Below, piece by piece: positions 47,356 to 56,829 of a DNA stretch of 64,000 bases. Below the pieces are notes generated by a model. The model worked only from the letters and a program-made list of their open reading frames with translations. It was not told where the DNA came from and searched no databases. This DNA is from Phycisphaerales bacterium (GTDB lineage: Bacteria > Planctomycetota > Phycisphaerae > Phycisphaerales > UBA1924): assembly GCA_019744815.1 (NCBI GenBank), contig JAIEUA010000011.1, forward strand, positions 1-64,000, read 5' to 3'. Every line of letters starts with the position of its first letter. Positions within the stretch are counted from its first letter, which is position 1. Made by a program: the position numbers and the translations under genes.

Positions 47356-47430
47356 TCGGGGTGGGGGGATTCGAACCCCCGACCTCTTGACCCCCAGTCA
47401 AGCGCGCTAACCAAGCTGCGCTACACCCCG
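47356..47430 (-). tRNA. tRNA-Pro (anticodon GGG)
   Basis: On the minus strand CGGGGTG pairs with CACCCCG, the anticodon stem CTTGA/TCAAG holds loop CTGGGGG (anticodon GGG), the T-arm is GGGGG-TTCGAAT-CCCCC and the discriminator is A. CCA is not encoded. The region 47107-47355 to its left holds no gene I can support. Confidence 0.96.
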
Positions 47431-47625
47431 CAGGGGAACTGCGGAACCGATCCCGTCCACGGCCCCAATGCCGCGTGCGGGAGAGGACAATAGGCGGGCT
47501 GGACGCCGTTCTCTCCTCCCCGCCCGGTGCCATCATGCACCGGTCGCCCATCACCGCTCCCACGCGGCGCCAAGGCGAATCCTCCCGACCACGCCGGGCC
47601 CCCATCGCGGCGGTATCCTCCGCCC

Positions 47626-49122
47626 ATGCCGCCGCGTGATACCAAACCGATGAAGACCCGGCACGACACCACCCGGAACGCCGCCGAGGCCGCGTTGGTC
47701 ACGACTGACGATCAACACGACTCCTCCGACACTCAGGCGATGGCATTACGAGCCCGCCGTCGCAGCGACGACCGAGGTTGCTTCATCATCCGCGGCGCCC
47801 GCGTGATCGACCCCGCAAGCAAACTCGATCGCGTGTGCGACATCGTGGTCGCCGAGGGCAAAGTTCAGTCGATCGGTTCCGGCTCGCGTAAGGCGCACGC
47901 CGACGGAGCGACCGAGATCGACGCCGACGGGCTCATCCTCTCCCCCGGCCTGATCGACCCGCACGTGCACCTGCGCGAACCCGGGCACGAGCACAAAGAG
48001 ACCATCGCCACCGGCACGCACGCCGCTGCGGTCGGCGGGTTCACCAGCGTCTGCTGCATGCCGAACACCAGCCCCGCGATCGATACTCCGGAGCTCGTTC
48101 GCTTCATCTACGACCGCGCGAATCTCTCTGCCCGCTGCCGCGTCTTCCCGGTGGCGGCGGGCACGAAGGGCCGCGAGGGCAAGGAGATCGCCGAGATCCT
48201 CCTCATGCATCGCGCCGGCGCGGTCGCCTTCAGCGACGACGGCGACTGCATCGCCAGCGCCGGCGTCATGTCCCGCGTCTTCGCCGCTGTCGCGCAGACC
48301 GGCTCAGCCTTCATGCAGCACTGTCAGGAGCCGACGCTCACTCAAGGCGCGTCGATGCACGCGGGCACGGTGTCCGCACGCCTGGGCCTGAGCGGCTGGC
48401 CCCGCATGGCCGAAGAGATCATCATCGAGCGCGACGTGCGTCTGCTCCGCCACCTTCGCTCCCCTTGCCGCTACCACGCGCAGCACCTTTCCAGCAGCGG
48501 CTCGGTCGACATCATCCGCCTTGCGCGCAAAGACGGCCTGCCCGTCACCGGCGAAGTGACCCCCCACCATCTCCTCCTCACGCACGACGCCTGCGACCAC
48601 TACAACACGCTCGCCAAGGTCAACCCGCCGCTGCGTGAGAAGTCCGACATCACCGCGCTCATCAAGGGCGTCGCCGACGGCACGATCACGATCCTCGGGA
48701 CCGACCACGCGCCGCACAGCGCCGAAGAGAAATCACTCCCCTTCGAAGACGCGCCGATGGGTCTCGTCGGGCTCGAGACAGCCCTGCCGCTCTTCGCCGA
48801 ATCCCTCGTCGCCAGCGGCGCGATCTCCTGGCCGCGGCTCATCGCGCTTATGACCATCGAGCCCGCCCGCCTCTGCGGCCTCGACGCACTGGGACTGGGC
48901 TCGATCAAGAAAGGCCAGACCGCCGACCTCACCCTGATCGACCCCAAGGCCAAGTGGACGCTCGACCCCGCCGCGATGGTTGGCAAGAGCAAGAACACCC
49001 CTTTCGCTGGCCGCCGCCTCACCGGCCGCGCTGTCGCGACGTTCGTCGGCGGCGTGCTCACCCATCAGGACGATGCGCTGATCGACCGAACCACCGAATC
49101 CGCATCTCACTCGATGCCTTGA
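47626..49122 (+). CDS. pyrC: Dihydroorotase
   Basis: A 498-residue class I dihydroorotase (pyrimidine synthesis, carbamoyl-aspartate to dihydroorotate). The N-terminal metal site is DPHVHLREPG (HxH at 113/115), then GFTSVCCMPNTSPA, the HCQE and HAQHLSSSG histidines, EVTPHHLLL and the catalytic-Asp motif GTDHAPH. An additional 45-residue polar N-terminus precedes the core. Start 47626 is chosen because TATCCT (47614-47619) ends 6 nt upstream; ATG 47650 is an alternative. recQ begins 15 bp downstream. Confidence 0.95.
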   Translation: MPPRDTKPMKTRHDTTRNAAEAALVTTDDQHDSSDTQAMALRARRRSDDRGCFIIRGARVIDPASKLDRVCDIVVAEGKVQSIGSGSRKAHADGATEIDADGLILSPGLIDPHVHLREPGHEHKETIATGTHAAAVGGFTSVCCMPNTSPAIDTPELVRFIYDRANLSARCRVFPVAAGTKGREGKEIAEILLMHRAGAVAFSDDGDCIASAGVMSRVFAAVAQTGSAFMQHCQEPTLTQGASMHAGTVSARLGLSGWPRMAEEIIIERDVRLLRHLRSPCRYHAQHLSSSGSVDIIRLARKDGLPVTGEVTPHHLLLTHDACDHYNTLAKVNPPLREKSDITALIKGVADGTITILGTDHAPHSAEEKSLPFEDAPMGLVGLETALPLFAESLVASGAISWPRLIALMTIEPARLCGLDALGLGSIKKGQTADLTLIDPKAKWTLDPAAMVGKSKNTPFAGRRLTGRAVATFVGGVLTHQDDALIDRTTESASHSMP

Positions 49123-49137
49123 TGCCTCGGCCCCTCG

Positions 49138-51393
49138 ATGCCTTCTTCTTCCGTCATCCCCGCGCTCTCCGACGATGCCCGCACCCGCGTGCTCGACGCC
49201 CTCAAGCAATACTGGGGCTTCGACACGATCCGCCCTTTGCAAGAGCAAGCCATCGCCGCCTCGCTCGCGCGGCGGGACAGTGTCGTCGTCATGCCCACCG
49301 GCGGCGGCAAGTCGCTCTGCTATCAACTCCCACCGCTGCTCACCAAAGGTGTCTGCGTTGTCATCAGCCCGCTGATCGCGCTGATGAAGGACCAGGTCGA
49401 TGCCCTCAAGCTGCTGGGCTATCCGGCGGGAGCCCTCAACAGCAGCCAGAGTGACGAAGAAGCGACCGCCGTGTGGGACGAGCTGCGTGCTGGCACGCTC
49501 AAACTCCTGTACACCTCTCCGGAACGTCTCTTCAACGGCTCCTTCATCGAGCGTCTCGGCGAACTCGGCGTCACCCGAATTGCTGTCGACGAAGCCCACT
49601 GCATCAGCCAGTGGGGCCACGACTTCCGCCCCGAGTACCGACGCCTCGCCGAGATCCGCCGCCGCCTCCCCAAGGTCTCGATCCAGGCGCTCACCGCGAC
49701 CGCCACGCCGCGCGTTCGCGAAGACATCGCCGCCCAGCTCGAGCTCCGCGACCCGGCGATGCTTGTGGGCGTTTTCGATCGGCCCAACCTCACCTATCGC
49801 GTCCATCAGCGCGTGGACCTCGTCGGCCAGACCATCGACGCCATTCAGCGCCACAGCGAGGGCGCGACGATCGTCTACTGCATCAGCCGCAAGGACACCG
49901 AGGCGCTCGCCGACGAGCTCAAGCGCCGCAAGGTCAACGCGGCTGCCTATCACGCCGGGCTTGGCGTCGAAGTCCGCCGCCGCGTTCAGGAGAAGTTCAA
50001 GCAGGAGCGCCTGGACGTCGTCGTCGCCACCGTCGCCTTCGGCATGGGCATCGACCGCTCCAACGTCCGCTGTGTCGTGCACGCGGCGATGCCCAAGAGC
50101 GTCGAGTCCTACCAGCAGGAAACCGGTCGCGCCGGTCGCGACGGCCTGCCCGCTGAGTGTCTCCTTCTCTACTCCGCCGGCGACGCCGCCAAGTGGATCC
50201 GCCTGCTCGAACGATCCGCTCAAGAGCAGGAGACCGACCCCGAGGTGCTGGCGCACACCATCGACCTGATCGAAGAACTCAAACGCCTCGTCAGCGGCCA
50301 GCGCTGCCGCCATCGTGCGCTGTCGGAGTACTTCGGCCAGGACTATGCCCCGCCGACTCCCGCCGGCTGCGCGGCCTGCGACATCTGCCTCAGCGAGTCC
50401 GACGCCGTACCGGATTCGACCGTCATAGCCCAGAAGATCCTCTCCTGCATCGCCCGCGCCTCGGGCCCGAACCGCGACATGCCGCAGTCCTACGGCGGGA
50501 AGTACATCGTCGACATTCTGCGCGGCAAGGCGACCGCTGATGTCGTGCGGCGTGGTCACGCCCAGCTCTCGACCTTCGGCCTGCTGCGTGACATCCCCGC
50601 CGCCGCACTGGTGAATTACATCGATCAGTTGGTCGACGTGGGCGTCGTCGAACGCGAACGCGGGCAGTACCCGACGCTGATGCTCAACCACGAGTCACTG
50701 AAGGTCCTCAAGGGCGAGCGAACGGTCGAACTGCGGGCCATGCACGCGACCGAATCCGCGGCACCCTCCACCAGCGAAGCCGCGACCGAGCCGTTCGACA
50801 CCCACGTCTTCGAGCGCCTGCGCGAGCTCCGCCGCGAACTGGCGACCGAGCGCGGCGTGCCCGCGTACATCATCTTCGGCGACGCAACGCTCCAGGACAT
50901 GGCCCGGGTCCGCCCCACCACTACCGCTGCGGTCCGGTACGTCAAGGGTGTCGGCGAGCGCAAGGCCGCCGAGTTCGGTGAGGTGTTCATCAAGGCCATC
51001 GCCGAAGTCTGCAAAGCACGGAACCTCGACACCAACCTCACGGGTCATCGACCCGCGCCCAAGCCAAGCAAGCCCAACACCAATGGCGCGATGTCCATGA
51101 ACAAGACCAGGTCCTTCGCGCTCTTCGCCGAAGGCAAGCCCGTGAGCGATGTCGCCGCGGCCACCGGCCTCGCTCCGAGCACCATCGAAGGGCACCTGAT
51201 GGACTACATCGAGGAGCACGCTCCAACCGATGTCTCGCCGTGGGTGGACCGCGACACCGCGACGCTGGTCGTGACCACCGCTCGCAACCTGAACGCCGAT
51301 CGCTTGAAGCCGATCTACGACCACCTCGGCGGCAAAGTGCCGTACATCGCGATCCGCGTGGCGCTGCGGCACGCGAGCTACGCGGGGGTCTGA
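49138..51393 (+). CDS. recQ: ATP-dependent DNA helicase RecQ
   Basis: A 751-residue 3'-5' DNA helicase for recombination and replication-fork repair. Walker A is TGGGKS (54-59) and the DEAH box is at 151-154 (VDEAHCISQWGHDFRPEY). The RecQ-Ct zinc site is CRHRALSEYF with CAACDIC. A winged-helix region and an HRDC domain (about 560-630, LREL...VKGVGERKA) follow. The C-terminal extension (FALFAEGKPVSDVAAATGL, STIEGHLMDYI) is the helicase-associated helix-turn-helix found in some RecQ proteins. It is co-oriented with and close to pyrC. Confidence 0.97.
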   Translation: MPSSSVIPALSDDARTRVLDALKQYWGFDTIRPLQEQAIAASLARRDSVVVMPTGGGKSLCYQLPPLLTKGVCVVISPLIALMKDQVDALKLLGYPAGALNSSQSDEEATAVWDELRAGTLKLLYTSPERLFNGSFIERLGELGVTRIAVDEAHCISQWGHDFRPEYRRLAEIRRRLPKVSIQALTATATPRVREDIAAQLELRDPAMLVGVFDRPNLTYRVHQRVDLVGQTIDAIQRHSEGATIVYCISRKDTEALADELKRRKVNAAAYHAGLGVEVRRRVQEKFKQERLDVVVATVAFGMGIDRSNVRCVVHAAMPKSVESYQQETGRAGRDGLPAECLLLYSAGDAAKWIRLLERSAQEQETDPEVLAHTIDLIEELKRLVSGQRCRHRALSEYFGQDYAPPTPAGCAACDICLSESDAVPDSTVIAQKILSCIARASGPNRDMPQSYGGKYIVDILRGKATADVVRRGHAQLSTFGLLRDIPAAALVNYIDQLVDVGVVERERGQYPTLMLNHESLKVLKGERTVELRAMHATESAAPSTSEAATEPFDTHVFERLRELRRELATERGVPAYIIFGDATLQDMARVRPTTTAAVRYVKGVGERKAAEFGEVFIKAIAEVCKARNLDTNLTGHRPAPKPSKPNTNGAMSMNKTRSFALFAEGKPVSDVAAATGLAPSTIEGHLMDYIEEHAPTDVSPWVDRDTATLVVTTARNLNADRLKPIYDHLGGKVPYIAIRVALRHASYAGV

Positions 51394-51891
51394 ATGCGAC
51401 GCGAGACGATGCGGCTGGTTCCCAATCGACCCGCAGAGCGGGCGGCGGAACGCCTCTTCCGAAGGCTCCGGCTCCGCCTCGCACGGCGTGTGCCGCGGGG
51501 CATGATCCTGCACATCGGCGCCACGGCGATCCGCGGCCTGGCGACCAAGGGCGATCTCGATCTCGTCGTCCGCGTGAGCCCGAGCGACTTCCCGGCCGCC
51601 GATCGCGCGCTGGCCGCGTTGTTCGATCGCAATCTGGGCAGCGATCGGAACACATCCTTCGCGGCGTTCAAGGACGATCTTGCGACTCCGCCGCTGGGTG
51701 TGCAGCTGGTCGCCATCGGCAGCACTCATGACGACTTCCATGTGCTGAAGGACCTCGTGGCCCGCGACTCAAACCTCCGCTGGCGGCTGCGGCTGCTCAA
51801 GAAGCGATTCCACGGGCGCTCGATGGACCGCTACCGCGCGGCAAAGGGACGACTGCTGGAACGGGCGTTGCAACAGGCCGTGGAACAGTGA
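51394..51891 (+). CDS. GrpB-like nucleotidyltransferase-fold protein
   Basis: A 165-residue protein that begins immediately after the recQ stop (0-nt gap), so probably translationally coupled. LHIGATAIRGLATKGDLDLVV is the GrpB-family signature (normally HIGSTSVPGLxxKPxIDI), a degenerate polymerase-beta-like nucleotidyltransferase fold. FHVLKDLVARDSNLRWRLRLLK corresponds to the RDxLRxxP-type helix. Substrate unknown. The first residues are Arg-rich. Confidence 0.75.
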   Translation: MRRETMRLVPNRPAERAAERLFRRLRLRLARRVPRGMILHIGATAIRGLATKGDLDLVVRVSPSDFPAADRALAALFDRNLGSDRNTSFAAFKDDLATPPLGVQLVAIGSTHDDFHVLKDLVARDSNLRWRLRLLKKRFHGRSMDRYRAAKGRLLERALQQAVEQ

Positions 51892-52020
51892 ACGCCACGA
51901 ATTGAAACGCCGAGCAGAGTGCGAACACACTAGAAAGACCTCCGTCGGTTCACTATTGTTTTGCACCAGCGGCTGCTTTCGAACTCGCACACCCGCCGCC
52001 GGCAGCAAAGGACAACACCC

Positions 52021-53058
52021 ATGGCTATTCGGGTTGGCATCAACGGTTTCGGACGCATCGGCCGCCTCGTCTACCGCATCGGCACCGAGCAGGGCATCGA
52101 GTTTGTTGCGGTGAACGACCTCGTCCCCGCCGACAACCTGGCGTACCTGCTCAAGTACGACACCATGCACCGCCAGTTCATGCTCAACGGCAAGCCCGCC
52201 ACGGTGAGCGCGACGGAAAACTCGTTCACCGTCAACGGGTACACCACCAAGACCACCGCCGAGAAAGACCCGGCCAAGCTGCCGTGGAAAGAGTTGGGCG
52301 TGAACTACGTCCTCGAGTCGACCGGTCTGTTCACCGACTTCGAGAAGGCCAGCCTGCACAACCAGGCGGGCGCGAAGCGCACGATCATCAGCGCCCCGAC
52401 CAAGAGCGAGCCGGCCCAGGTTCCCACGCTGGTGCTCGGCGTCAACCACGAGACGTTTGACCCCAGCAAGCACACGGTCGTCAGCAACGCCTCGTGCACG
52501 ACCAACTGTCTCGCGCCGATCACCAAGGTCATCGTCGATAACTTCGGTCTTGAGGAAGGGCTCATGACCACGGTCCACGCCGCCACCGCGACCCAGCCGA
52601 CGCAGGACGGCCCGTCGAAGAAGGACTGGCGCGGCGGGCGCAACGCGTACCAGAACATCATCCCGGCGAGCACCGGCGCGGCCAAGGCCGTGGCGCTGGC
52701 GATCCCGGCGATCAAGGGCAAGCTGACCGGTATGTCGTTCCGCGTGCCGACCGCCGACGTCTCCGCCGTCGACCTGACCTTCAAGACCGGCAAGGACACG
52801 AGCCTCGCCGAGATCAACGCGGCGATGAAGGCCGCGAGCGAAGGCTCGATGAAGGGCATCCTCGGCTACACCGAAGAAGAAGTTGTCAGCAGCGACTTCG
52901 TCGGCGACCGCCGCTCGTCCATCTACGACGCCAAGGCGGGCATCGAGCTCAACAAGCGGTTCTTCAAGGTGGTGAGCTGGTACGACAACGAGGCCGGCTA
53001 TGCGAGCCGCTGCGTGGACCTGATCAAGTACCTCGCGAGCAAGGACGGAATCAAGTAA
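52021..53058 (+). CDS. gapA: Glyceraldehyde-3-phosphate dehydrogenase, type I
   Basis: A 345-residue glycolytic enzyme. The Rossmann start is [15 protein letters not shown]; the catalytic Cys is C159 in SNASCTTNC and the base is H186 ([10 protein letters not shown]). Later conserved blocks are [27 protein letters not shown] and [16 protein letters not shown]. Length is normal. Start ATG 52021 is set by AAAGGA 8 nt upstream. A strong terminator follows 29 bp after the stop, so it is monocistronic. Confidence 0.98.
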   Translation: MAIRVGINGFGRIGRLVYRIGTEQGIEFVAVNDLVPADNLAYLLKYDTMHRQFMLNGKPATVSATENSFTVNGYTTKTTAEKDPAKLPWKELGVNYVLESTGLFTDFEKASLHNQAGAKRTIISAPTKSEPAQVPTLVLGVNHETFDPSKHTVVSNASCTTNCLAPITKVIVDNFGLEEGLMTTVHAATATQPTQDGPSKKDWRGGRNAYQNIIPASTGAAKAVALAIPAIKGKLTGMSFRVPTADVSAVDLTFKTGKDTSLAEINAAMKAASEGSMKGILGYTEEEVVSSDFVGDRRSSIYDAKAGIELNKRFFKVVSWYDNEAGYASRCVDLIKYLASKDGIK

Positions 53059-53087
53059 GATCCCCGACCCCAATTGGGTTCACTCCA

Positions 53088-53112
53088 ACGCCCCGCGATG
53101 CGGGGCGTTTTC
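53088..53112 (+). terminator. Intrinsic terminator of gapA
   Basis: AACGCCCCGC-GAT-GCGGGGCG hairpin followed by TTTTCGTT. Confidence 0.85.
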
Positions 53113-53269
53113 GTTGGCACGGGCGCACCGCTTCGGGGAATAACTCCGGAGCGGACGATGAATCGCGCGGAAACCGCGTGCACCGAGTCAGGTGATGTGG
53201 GTTTCCGGTCGATTCCTTTCCGGACGTGTGTCGGATCGGGAATCGTGTCGGCTATCTTGAGGCCTCACC

Positions 53270-53635
53270 ATGCGAAGCGCTTTGCTCATCGGAACTGTTG
53301 CTGGGGCCGCCCTCTTCATGAGCGGGTGCGAGTTGATCCCGATCGCGGGCGCGATCGCGCTGCGAGAGGCCGCGGATCGGTACGAGAAGAGCGAGGCAAA
53401 GCCGACGCGTGTAGCCACGGGCGACACGGTGAAGGTCGCGGGTGCTCAGGCCGGCCCGGGCCCGGAGATCAAGGCCCCCGAGGGATCCGCCGCGGCGAAG
53501 GTCGCGAGCGTGCCGACGAGCGCGGCCGGCGCCGAACAGTCGGCGACGGAGTCGACGGCACGGATTCTGGCGACCGCGATCAAGCGGGTGCCGACGCCAA
53601 CGTCAGAGCCCGCCACCAAGCCCGATCGCGATTGA
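53270..53635 (+). CDS. Small predicted lipoprotein
   Basis: A 121-residue protein with a signal peptide and lipobox (FMSGC, Cys at about 20). The rest is Ala/Thr/Pro/Lys-rich and probably disordered, with a short helix ALREAADRYEKSEAK. No family recognised. Such short lipoproteins often tether to the outer membrane or peptidoglycan, but nothing here specifies that. Confidence 0.6.
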   Translation: MRSALLIGTVAGAALFMSGCELIPIAGAIALREAADRYEKSEAKPTRVATGDTVKVAGAQAGPGPEIKAPEGSAAAKVASVPTSAAGAEQSATESTARILATAIKRVPTPTSEPATKPDRD

Positions 53636-53792
53636 GCGGTGAATTCGACCTAGCCGCTCACCGCAGACAGGCCGCGAGTCTTTGTGCGCGGCGATGTGCT
53701 GCGGACGGCATACACGGATGCCCTGCGTACCAGGCCCGTGGCTCGTCCCTGCCCTTGCATCGGAACCGACGGTGGCTGCGAACGATGCAGTC

Positions 53793-54323
53793 ATGCACCC
53801 CGCCGCCGACATCGCCCGCCGTGAGAAGGCCGCCGCGAAGTACAAACCCACGCAGGTCAAGCTGCTTCTGCTCGGCGAGGCCCCGCCGTGCGATACCTCA
53901 CGGTACTTCTACTTCGAGAATGTGCCCAAGCACGACTGGCTCTATGTCTACGTCTGCAAGGGACTCTTCGGCGAAACACCCGTCGCGAAGCTCCGCGCCG
54001 AGAAGCCCGCCTATCTCACCCGCATGCGCGAACGAGGCGTGTTCCTGATCGATCTCGCCTCCGGCGGAATGAAAGAGCCGACGCCGAAGAAGCTCCTCCC
54101 GCTGGTGCCCGACGCAGTGGCCCGCGCGAAGGCGCTGAAGCCCGAGACGATGATCCTGATCAAGTCGCAGATCTACGACGTGGCCTTCCAGCCGCTGCGT
54201 GACGCCGGGCTCCGCGTGATCGACGCCCGGATCCCGTTCCCGGCAAGCGGACAGCAGCCCGCGTTTCTGCGCGGTTTTCGCGGCGCGATTGAAGAGGCAG
54301 GCTGGTACGAAGAACAGAGCTGA
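53793..54323 (+). CDS. Hypothetical protein with uracil-DNA-glycosylase-like start
   Basis: A 176-residue soluble protein. The ATG at 53793 is preferred because the longer frame adds Cys-rich sequence unlike a protein. VKLLLLGEAPPCDTSRYFYF resembles the first motif (GExP) and fold of the uracil-DNA glycosylase superfamily, and IKSQIYDVAF with IPFPASGQQ could be the last strand and loop. The catalytic residues of UDG are not clear, so activity is uncertain. It is a single gene. Confidence 0.55.
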   Translation: MHPAADIARREKAAAKYKPTQVKLLLLGEAPPCDTSRYFYFENVPKHDWLYVYVCKGLFGETPVAKLRAEKPAYLTRMRERGVFLIDLASGGMKEPTPKKLLPLVPDAVARAKALKPETMILIKSQIYDVAFQPLRDAGLRVIDARIPFPASGQQPAFLRGFRGAIEEAGWYEEQS

Positions 54324-54682
54324 GGCGTCACCGATGCGGTCAGAAGGACGGGGTTGCATGCGAAGAGGCGGCGCCCTGGTGACACGAGTCCTTGGGCCGT
54401 GGAACTCGGTGTCGAGCCTTGGCGCAGAGTCCAGGGGAGCTGGCCCGCGCGGGATACCACAACGTGTTCCGCCGGGCGAACGCCGTCGAAGCCTCGTCAA
54501 GGAACCCCTCAGGATCTTCGGACGACCGCTTCGAAGGCTCTCTCGCTCGCACCAACTCGCCTGTTCATGGTTGCCCGGAAGTTCATCAGGCCCAGTTCGA
54601 GCCGAAACATGCCCATCGCCAACCTGCCAGATTCGACCGCGTTTTCGAGCCTGAAGATGATTCGGGTCGGTATCGTTGTGGC
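54324..54682. other. Intergenic region, nothing recognised
   Basis: This 359 bp precedes the DadA-like gene. The in-frame upstream extension of that gene has no family similarity. The only element I can point to is TATCGT at 54671-54676, 6 nt before ATG 54683. Confidence 0.45.
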
Positions 54683-55969
54683 ATGTCGAACGGAACAGTG
54701 AACGCCGCGCTCGGAAGCTCTCGCCCACGCCCCGATGTCGTGGTGATCGGCGCGGGGGTGATCGGGCTCGCGTGCGCGCTGGAGCTGGCCCGGCGTGGGG
54801 AGCGGGTGGTGGTCGTGGATCGGGGGGAGGCGGGGCGGGGAGCGTCGTTTGGGAATGCGGGTTGGTTGACGCCTTCGCTGGCGTTCCCGCTGGCGCAGCC
54901 GGGGTACGCGTTCAAGGCGCTCAAGTGGATGATGGATCCCGAGAGCCCGTTCTACATTCGCCCCTCGCTGGATCCTGCGTTGCTCGGCTGGGTCGCGAAG
55001 TTCGCGTTCTCGAGTCGGCGGTCGAAGTTCACGGTGAACGCGCCCGCGCTGGTCGGCCTGTGTCGCTGGAGCACCGACGCGTGGGAGGCGCTGGCAACAA
55101 GCGCGGGGCCGGAGTTCGGCTTTGCGCGGCGTGGCCTGCTGGTGGTGCTCGAAACGCCGCACGGTCTGGAGACGGCACAGAAGGCCGCGGCGTACGTTGA
55201 GACGCAGGGGATCCCGCACGAATCGTGGTCGGCGGACCGCGTGCGGGCGGAGGAACCGATCGTCACCGGGCCGGTGAGCGGCGGGGTGTACCACACGAGG
55301 GATGCCCACTGCGTTCCCAATCTGGCGGTGCAGCGACTGAGGCACGAGGCGGAGCGGCTGGGCGTGCAGGTGATTGAGCATCGCGAGGTCACCGGAGCGG
55401 TGGTCGAGGGAAGGCGAGTGATCGCGATCCGGACGCCGAGCGGGGAGATCGCCGCGGATCGGTTCGTGCTGGCCGCGGGGTATTGGTCGGCGGATCTGGG
55501 GCGTGCGTTTGGCTTGCGGCTGCCGATGCGGGCGGCGAAGGGATACTCGCTGCAGTTCGCCCGGGGAACGGTGCATCCCTCGCGCTCGATCTCGCTGGGT
55601 GAGCGCAAGGTGACGGTGACGCCGCACGCCGAGAGGCTGCGGCTCGCGGGGACGCTGGAGATCGTGGGCGATGACTCTTCGATCAACGAGCGCCGGGTGA
55701 ACGCGATCGAGCGTGGGGCACGCGGGATGCTGACGCTGCCCAACGAGCGAGCCGAGGCGAAGGCGTGGGCGGGTCTGAGGCCTTGCCTGGCGGACGGCAT
55801 GCCCGCGATCGGACGCTCGCCCCGGCAAGAGAACCTGTGGCTGGCGGTGGGCCACCAGATGACGGGCTTGAAGTGTGCGCCCGGAACGGCTCGGCTGCTG
55901 GCGGAGCTCATGGCGGGCGAGAAGCCGACGTTTGACCCGAGGCCGTTTGCGCCCGAGCGTTGCTGCTAG
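54683..55969 (+). CDS. FAD-dependent amino-acid oxidoreductase (DadA-like)
   Basis: A 428-residue DAO-family flavoenzyme. The N-terminal FAD loop is VVIGAGVIGLACALELARR (GxGxxG at 23-28), followed by GRGASFGNAGWLTPS, a pattern of D-amino-acid dehydrogenases. The C-terminal GLRPCLADGMPAIGRSP and VGHQMTGLKCAPGTARLLAELM are also DadA-like. It probably oxidises D-amino acids or a proline-like amine. TATCGT ends 6 nt before ATG 54683, suggesting leaderless translation. It is the last chromosomal gene before the integrated elements. Confidence 0.9.
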   Translation: MSNGTVNAALGSSRPRPDVVVIGAGVIGLACALELARRGERVVVVDRGEAGRGASFGNAGWLTPSLAFPLAQPGYAFKALKWMMDPESPFYIRPSLDPALLGWVAKFAFSSRRSKFTVNAPALVGLCRWSTDAWEALATSAGPEFGFARRGLLVVLETPHGLETAQKAAAYVETQGIPHESWSADRVRAEEPIVTGPVSGGVYHTRDAHCVPNLAVQRLRHEAERLGVQVIEHREVTGAVVEGRRVIAIRTPSGEIAADRFVLAAGYWSADLGRAFGLRLPMRAAKGYSLQFARGTVHPSRSISLGERKVTVTPHAERLRLAGTLEIVGDDSSINERRVNAIERGARGMLTLPNERAEAKAWAGLRPCLADGMPAIGRSPRQENLWLAVGHQMTGLKCAPGTARLLAELMAGEKPTFDPRPFAPERCC

Positions 55970-56000
55970 AGAGCCCGCTCGTTTGTCGCGATCGGCCAAC

Positions 56001-56027
56001 GAAAAAGCCCTGCGTTGCAGGGCTTTT
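56001..56027 (-). terminator. Bidirectional terminator next to the tRNA-Asp 3' end
   Basis: AAGCCCTGC-GTT-GCAGGGCTT flanked by A- and T-runs, so it can work on both strands. On the minus strand it follows the tRNA-Asp 3' end by 5 bp (its native terminator); on the plus strand it follows the DadA-like gene. Confidence 0.8.
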
Positions 56028-56032
56028 CGAAG

Positions 56033-56074
56033 CGAGGCGGACGGGAATCGAACCCGCAACCACCGGATCGACAG
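56033..56074 (-). tRNA. tRNA-Asp 3' fragment (attachment site), copy 1
   Basis: On the minus strand this reads from the anticodon loop (C32, T33, anticodon GTC) through a variable loop and T-arm (GCGGG-TTCGATT-CCCGT) to acceptor strand CCGCCTC and discriminator G. It agrees with tRNA-Asp of other bacteria. The 5' half is missing: bases upstream of the anticodon loop do not pair with the 3' anticodon stem. This is the displaced chromosomal 3' end, next to its own terminator. Confidence 0.85.
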
Positions 56075-56263
56075 AACTCCTTTATTGACAACTACTTGCG
56101 CACATTTTGTCGAATCGTTTTCGTGCCGCCAATCGGCTCGTTCTCTTCCGGTAGTCGATACCGGATCGGCTGTTAGGGTCCGGCGCATTGAGCGCTCAAC
56201 AACGGCTTGTCGCACTTTGCGTGGAAGCGTCGGTTCTTTTTGGCGGGTGGTCGATGCGGGTAC

Positions 56264-56785
56264 ATGAGCCAAGACCGAATCGTTCCGCTGACCATTGACC
56301 GCCGAGTTGCCGTCGTCCCTGTTTATTCCGACCAAGGGCGCTGCTTTGCCCTCGTTGACGCCGAGGACGGCGAGAACGTCTCAACCTTGGCTTGGTTTCG
56401 GCATCGCCGTACCGGCTACCCGACCTACCGCCGATCCAACGGCCTCATGCTGACTCTGCATGCCTGGCTGCTCGGCTCGCCTCCGAAAGGCATGGTTCTT
56501 GACCATGCCAACGGCAACAAGCTCGACAATCGGCGCTCCAACCTTCGACTGCTCACGGTCGCCCAGAATGGACTGAACCGCCATCGGGCGAACAAGAACA
56601 ACAAGAGCAGCGGTACGCCAGGGGTCTGCTGGTCCAAAGCCGAGCAGAAATGGCGAGTCCAGATCCGCTGTAACGGCAAGGACCATTTCGGCGGGTACTA
56701 CGCCGACGAAACCCAAGCCAAGGAAGCGGCAACAAGGCTCAGAACTAAACTCTTTGAGCAGCAAGAGGCTCCGCAGAACTCGTAG
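56264..56785 (+). CDS. HNH endonuclease with AP2 domain
   Basis: A 173-residue homing-endonuclease-like protein. The N-terminal part (to about 70) ends in LTLHAWLLG. The HNH core is MVLDHANGNKLDNRRSNLR (DH, N and N positions of HNH_3). An AP2 DNA-binding domain follows (about 115-165, TPGVCWSKAEQKWRVQIR, HFGGYYADETQAKEAA). Such proteins cut or bind specific DNA sites in phages and mobile elements. It is the first gene inside the element, 190 bp from the att site. ATG 56264 is used; no convincing Shine-Dalgarno. The homologue at 62199 has lost its HNH core. Confidence 0.88.
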   Translation: MSQDRIVPLTIDRRVAVVPVYSDQGRCFALVDAEDGENVSTLAWFRHRRTGYPTYRRSNGLMLTLHAWLLGSPPKGMVLDHANGNKLDNRRSNLRLLTVAQNGLNRHRANKNNKSSGTPGVCWSKAEQKWRVQIRCNGKDHFGGYYADETQAKEAATRLRTKLFEQQEAPQNS

Positions 56786-56794
56786 ACTCTGGGC

Positions 56795-56824
56795 ATGGCA
56801 GACCCGATGCCCCATGAGTCTGAG
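56795..56824 (+). pseudogene. Truncated 5' end of AlpA/excisionase-like gene
   Basis: The first 10 codons (MADPMPHESE) match the start of the AlpA-like gene at 62645 with two differences; then homology stops and an unrelated sequence ends the frame after 18 codons. The rest has been replaced by the abiEi-like gene on the other strand. Confidence 0.75.
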
Positions 56825-56829
56825 GACGA

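Larger units (their letters stand above)
56031..56822. repeat. Direct repeat, left-end module, copy 1
   Basis: About 790 bp shared with 61966-62672: the tRNA-Asp fragment, about 190 bp of non-coding sequence including the inverted repeat TCCGGTA-GTCGA-TACCGGA (56147-56165), the HNH-AP2 gene and the first codons of an AlpA-like gene. The copies differ by scattered substitutions plus one 85-bp deletion in copy 2, so they are homologous element ends rather than a fresh duplication. Confidence 0.9.

Noticed and set aside
56033-56074. tmRNA 3' end instead of tRNA-Asp
   Set aside because: The variable loop and anticodon loop (T33 then GTC) plus discriminator G fit tRNA-Asp; no tmRNA tag-coding sequence is nearby.
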